Shown here: piece after piece, positions 5,603 to 6,087 of the stretch
Layout of the letters: every line of letters begins with the position of its first letter
Numbering within the stretch: position 1 is the first letter of the stretch
Made by a program: the position numbers and the translations under genes
Assembly: GCA_947631885.1 (NCBI GenBank)
Contig: CANRMZ010000076.1
Location: 1-6,087 of the forward strand
DNA from: an uncultured Bacilli bacterium
GTDB lineage: Bacteria; Bacillota_I; Bacilli_A; RF39; UBA660
Length of the DNA stretch: 6,087 bases
Direction of reading: 5' to 3'
Notes under the pieces: generated by a model
Databases searched by the model: none
The model's input: the letters and a program-made list of their open reading frames with translations, nothing else
Told to the model about the DNA's origin: nothing

Positions 5603-5833
5603 CTATTTTTTAGCTAGCTTTTCTACCATAGCTCTATCAACATTAGCTATTTTAGCTACTTCATCTGCTTCCATTCCATGTTTAAGCATATTTTTAACAA
5701 TTGATTTAATTCCACGCTTTTCGCCAATTTCAAGATTTTCTTCCTGTACAGTTCTTAGTAACTTGGCGGTATCATCTTCCACTACATATCCTGCAGCTTT
5801 TAATCTTTCAAGTTCTTTATCAACATTATACAT
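5603..5833 (-). CDS. Small protein with Rpn/PDDEXK-transposase-like C-terminal tail, copy 1
   Basis: A 76-aa protein starting with ATG at 5833, 6-7 nt from an AAAAGGA ribosome site (5846-5840), and ending in TAG. I do not recognise it as a named family. Residues 6-44 (KELERLKAAG to GEKRGIKS) are charged and probably helical; 45-76 contain KNMLKHGMEADEVAKIANVD, a pattern of 'mL..G...e.IakI...d...v.kl' that commonly ends Rpn-type (PD-(D/E)XK, putative transposase) proteins. No nuclease core is present, so it is either a detached tail or an independent small gene. Clean start, stop, ribosome site and silent-only differences from copy 2 in the shared module argue it is expressed. It lies 16 bp downstream of copy 2, probably in one transcript, and ends at the shared terminator. 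Any role, such as an intragenic-antitoxin-like partner of an Rpn nuclease, is speculation. Confidence 0.75.
   Translation of the reverse strand: MYNVDKELERLKAAGYVVEDDTAKLLRTVQEENLEIGEKRGIKSIVKNMLKHGMEADEVAKIANVDRAMVEKLAKK
5703..5819. repeat. Direct repeat, unit 1 (117 bp, paired with 5971-6087)
   Basis: This segment matches 5971-6087 at a constant offset of 268 bp with three mismatches in 117 (5768, 5771, 5792). It encodes the shared 39-residue module of the two small ORFs. Similarity drops sharply on the side encoding the C-terminal tails; the other side is cut by the window end. Confidence 0.95.
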
Positions 5834-5849
5834 ATCATTTCCTTTTATT

Positions 5850-6087
5850 TTAGTTATAATTATTTTTTGCTAATTCTTTTGCTACACTTTTTACTATAGC
5901 TTCATCAATATTTGTAATATTAATTATATTTTTAGTTGTCATACCTTTTTCAAGCATACTTTTAATAACTGATTTAATTCCACGCTTTTCGCCAATTTCA
6001 AGATTTTCTTCCTGTACAGTTCTTAGTAACTTGGCCGTGTCATCTTCCACTACATATCCCGCAGCTTTTAATCTTTCAAGTTCTTTA
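5850..6087 (-). CDS. Small protein with Rpn-like tail, tandem copy 2, 5' end beyond window
   Basis: The frame is open to the window edge; the GTG at 6050 is internal, because the upstream codons encode the same KELERLKAAGYV as copy 1. The true start is expected a few codons beyond 6087 if it matches copy 1's MYNVD, though a longer N-terminal domain cannot be excluded. Its visible first 39 residues are identical to residues 6-44 of copy 1. The tail then diverges (SVIKSMLEKGMTTKNIINITNIDEAIV and a longer KELAKNNYN end) but keeps the same hydrophobic spacing. The TAA at 5852-5850 is followed within 16 bp by copy 1's ribosome site and start. Together they form a tandem duplication. Confidence 0.75.
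   Translation of the reverse strand, partial: KELERLKAAGYVVEDDTAKLLRTVQEENLEIGEKRGIKSVIKSMLEKGMTTKNIINITNIDEAIVKSVAKELAKNNYN
5971..6087. repeat. Direct repeat, unit 2 (paired with 5703-5819)
   Basis: Second unit of the 117-bp direct repeat. The three differing bases are third codon positions in the - strand genes (GAT/GAC, ACC/ACG, GCA/GCG), so the encoded residues are identical. The repeat probably extends past the window edge. Confidence 0.95.

Noticed and set aside
5571..5873. 100-codon + strand frame opposite the small tandem ORFs.
   Set aside because: It is the Ser/Leu/Ile-rich complement of the - strand ORFs, begins inside the terminator loop and spans two separate - strand genes, so it is a shadow.
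5703..6087. Repeated 117-bp units considered as a CRISPR or other short-repeat array.
   Set aside because: There are only two long units, and both are coding and part of tandem genes with silent differences; there is no spacer-repeat pattern.

Overview
The window is AT-rich DNA using the standard bacterial code: TGA is a real stop at 2801-2803 and Trp is TGG. Gene families, A/G-rich ribosome binding sites and tight overlaps suggest a low-GC Bacillota, possibly an uncultured gut Bacilli or RF39-like lineage. The lineage is inference; no ribosomal marker is present.

Left block (1-1448, + strand): the 3' part of an RlmD/RlmCD-type 23S rRNA uracil-C5 methyltransferase, overlapped by an MTH1-like Nudix hydrolase. 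Next comes a 458-bp stretch (1449-1906) with no long gene but much structure. On the + strand it has a promoter-like sequence (TTGTAA-17-TATAAT) followed by two hairpins and a T-run terminator. On the - strand it has a near-consensus promoter (TTGACA-17-TAATAT), a GGAGGAG ribosome binding site and a 28-codon ORF for a single-span hydrophobic peptide. The two converge, as in a type I toxin-antitoxin locus. Upstream of the peptide promoter lies about 100 bp dense in inverted repeats (1759-1860), which may be an insertion-sequence end.

Middle block (1916-5564, + strand): a translationally coupled operon of a DUF368/PopT polyprenyl-phosphate transporter, a BaiN/HI0933-type flavoprotein (COG2081), and a second FAD-dependent dehydrogenase (COG2509). 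The last is split by a frameshift near 4793-4799. The operon ends in a 12-bp hairpin whose stem starts within the last stop codon and which can terminate transcription from both sides.

Right block (5603-6087, - strand): two tandem small ORFs. They share a 39-residue module whose only three DNA differences are silent, then carry diverged tails resembling the C-terminal tails of Rpn/PD-(D/E)XK transposase-like proteins. The second copy runs off the window.

The most interesting parts are the candidate type I toxin-antitoxin locus at 1455-1764 and the modular tandem ORFs. Both are read from sequence only and have not been tested by search or experiment.
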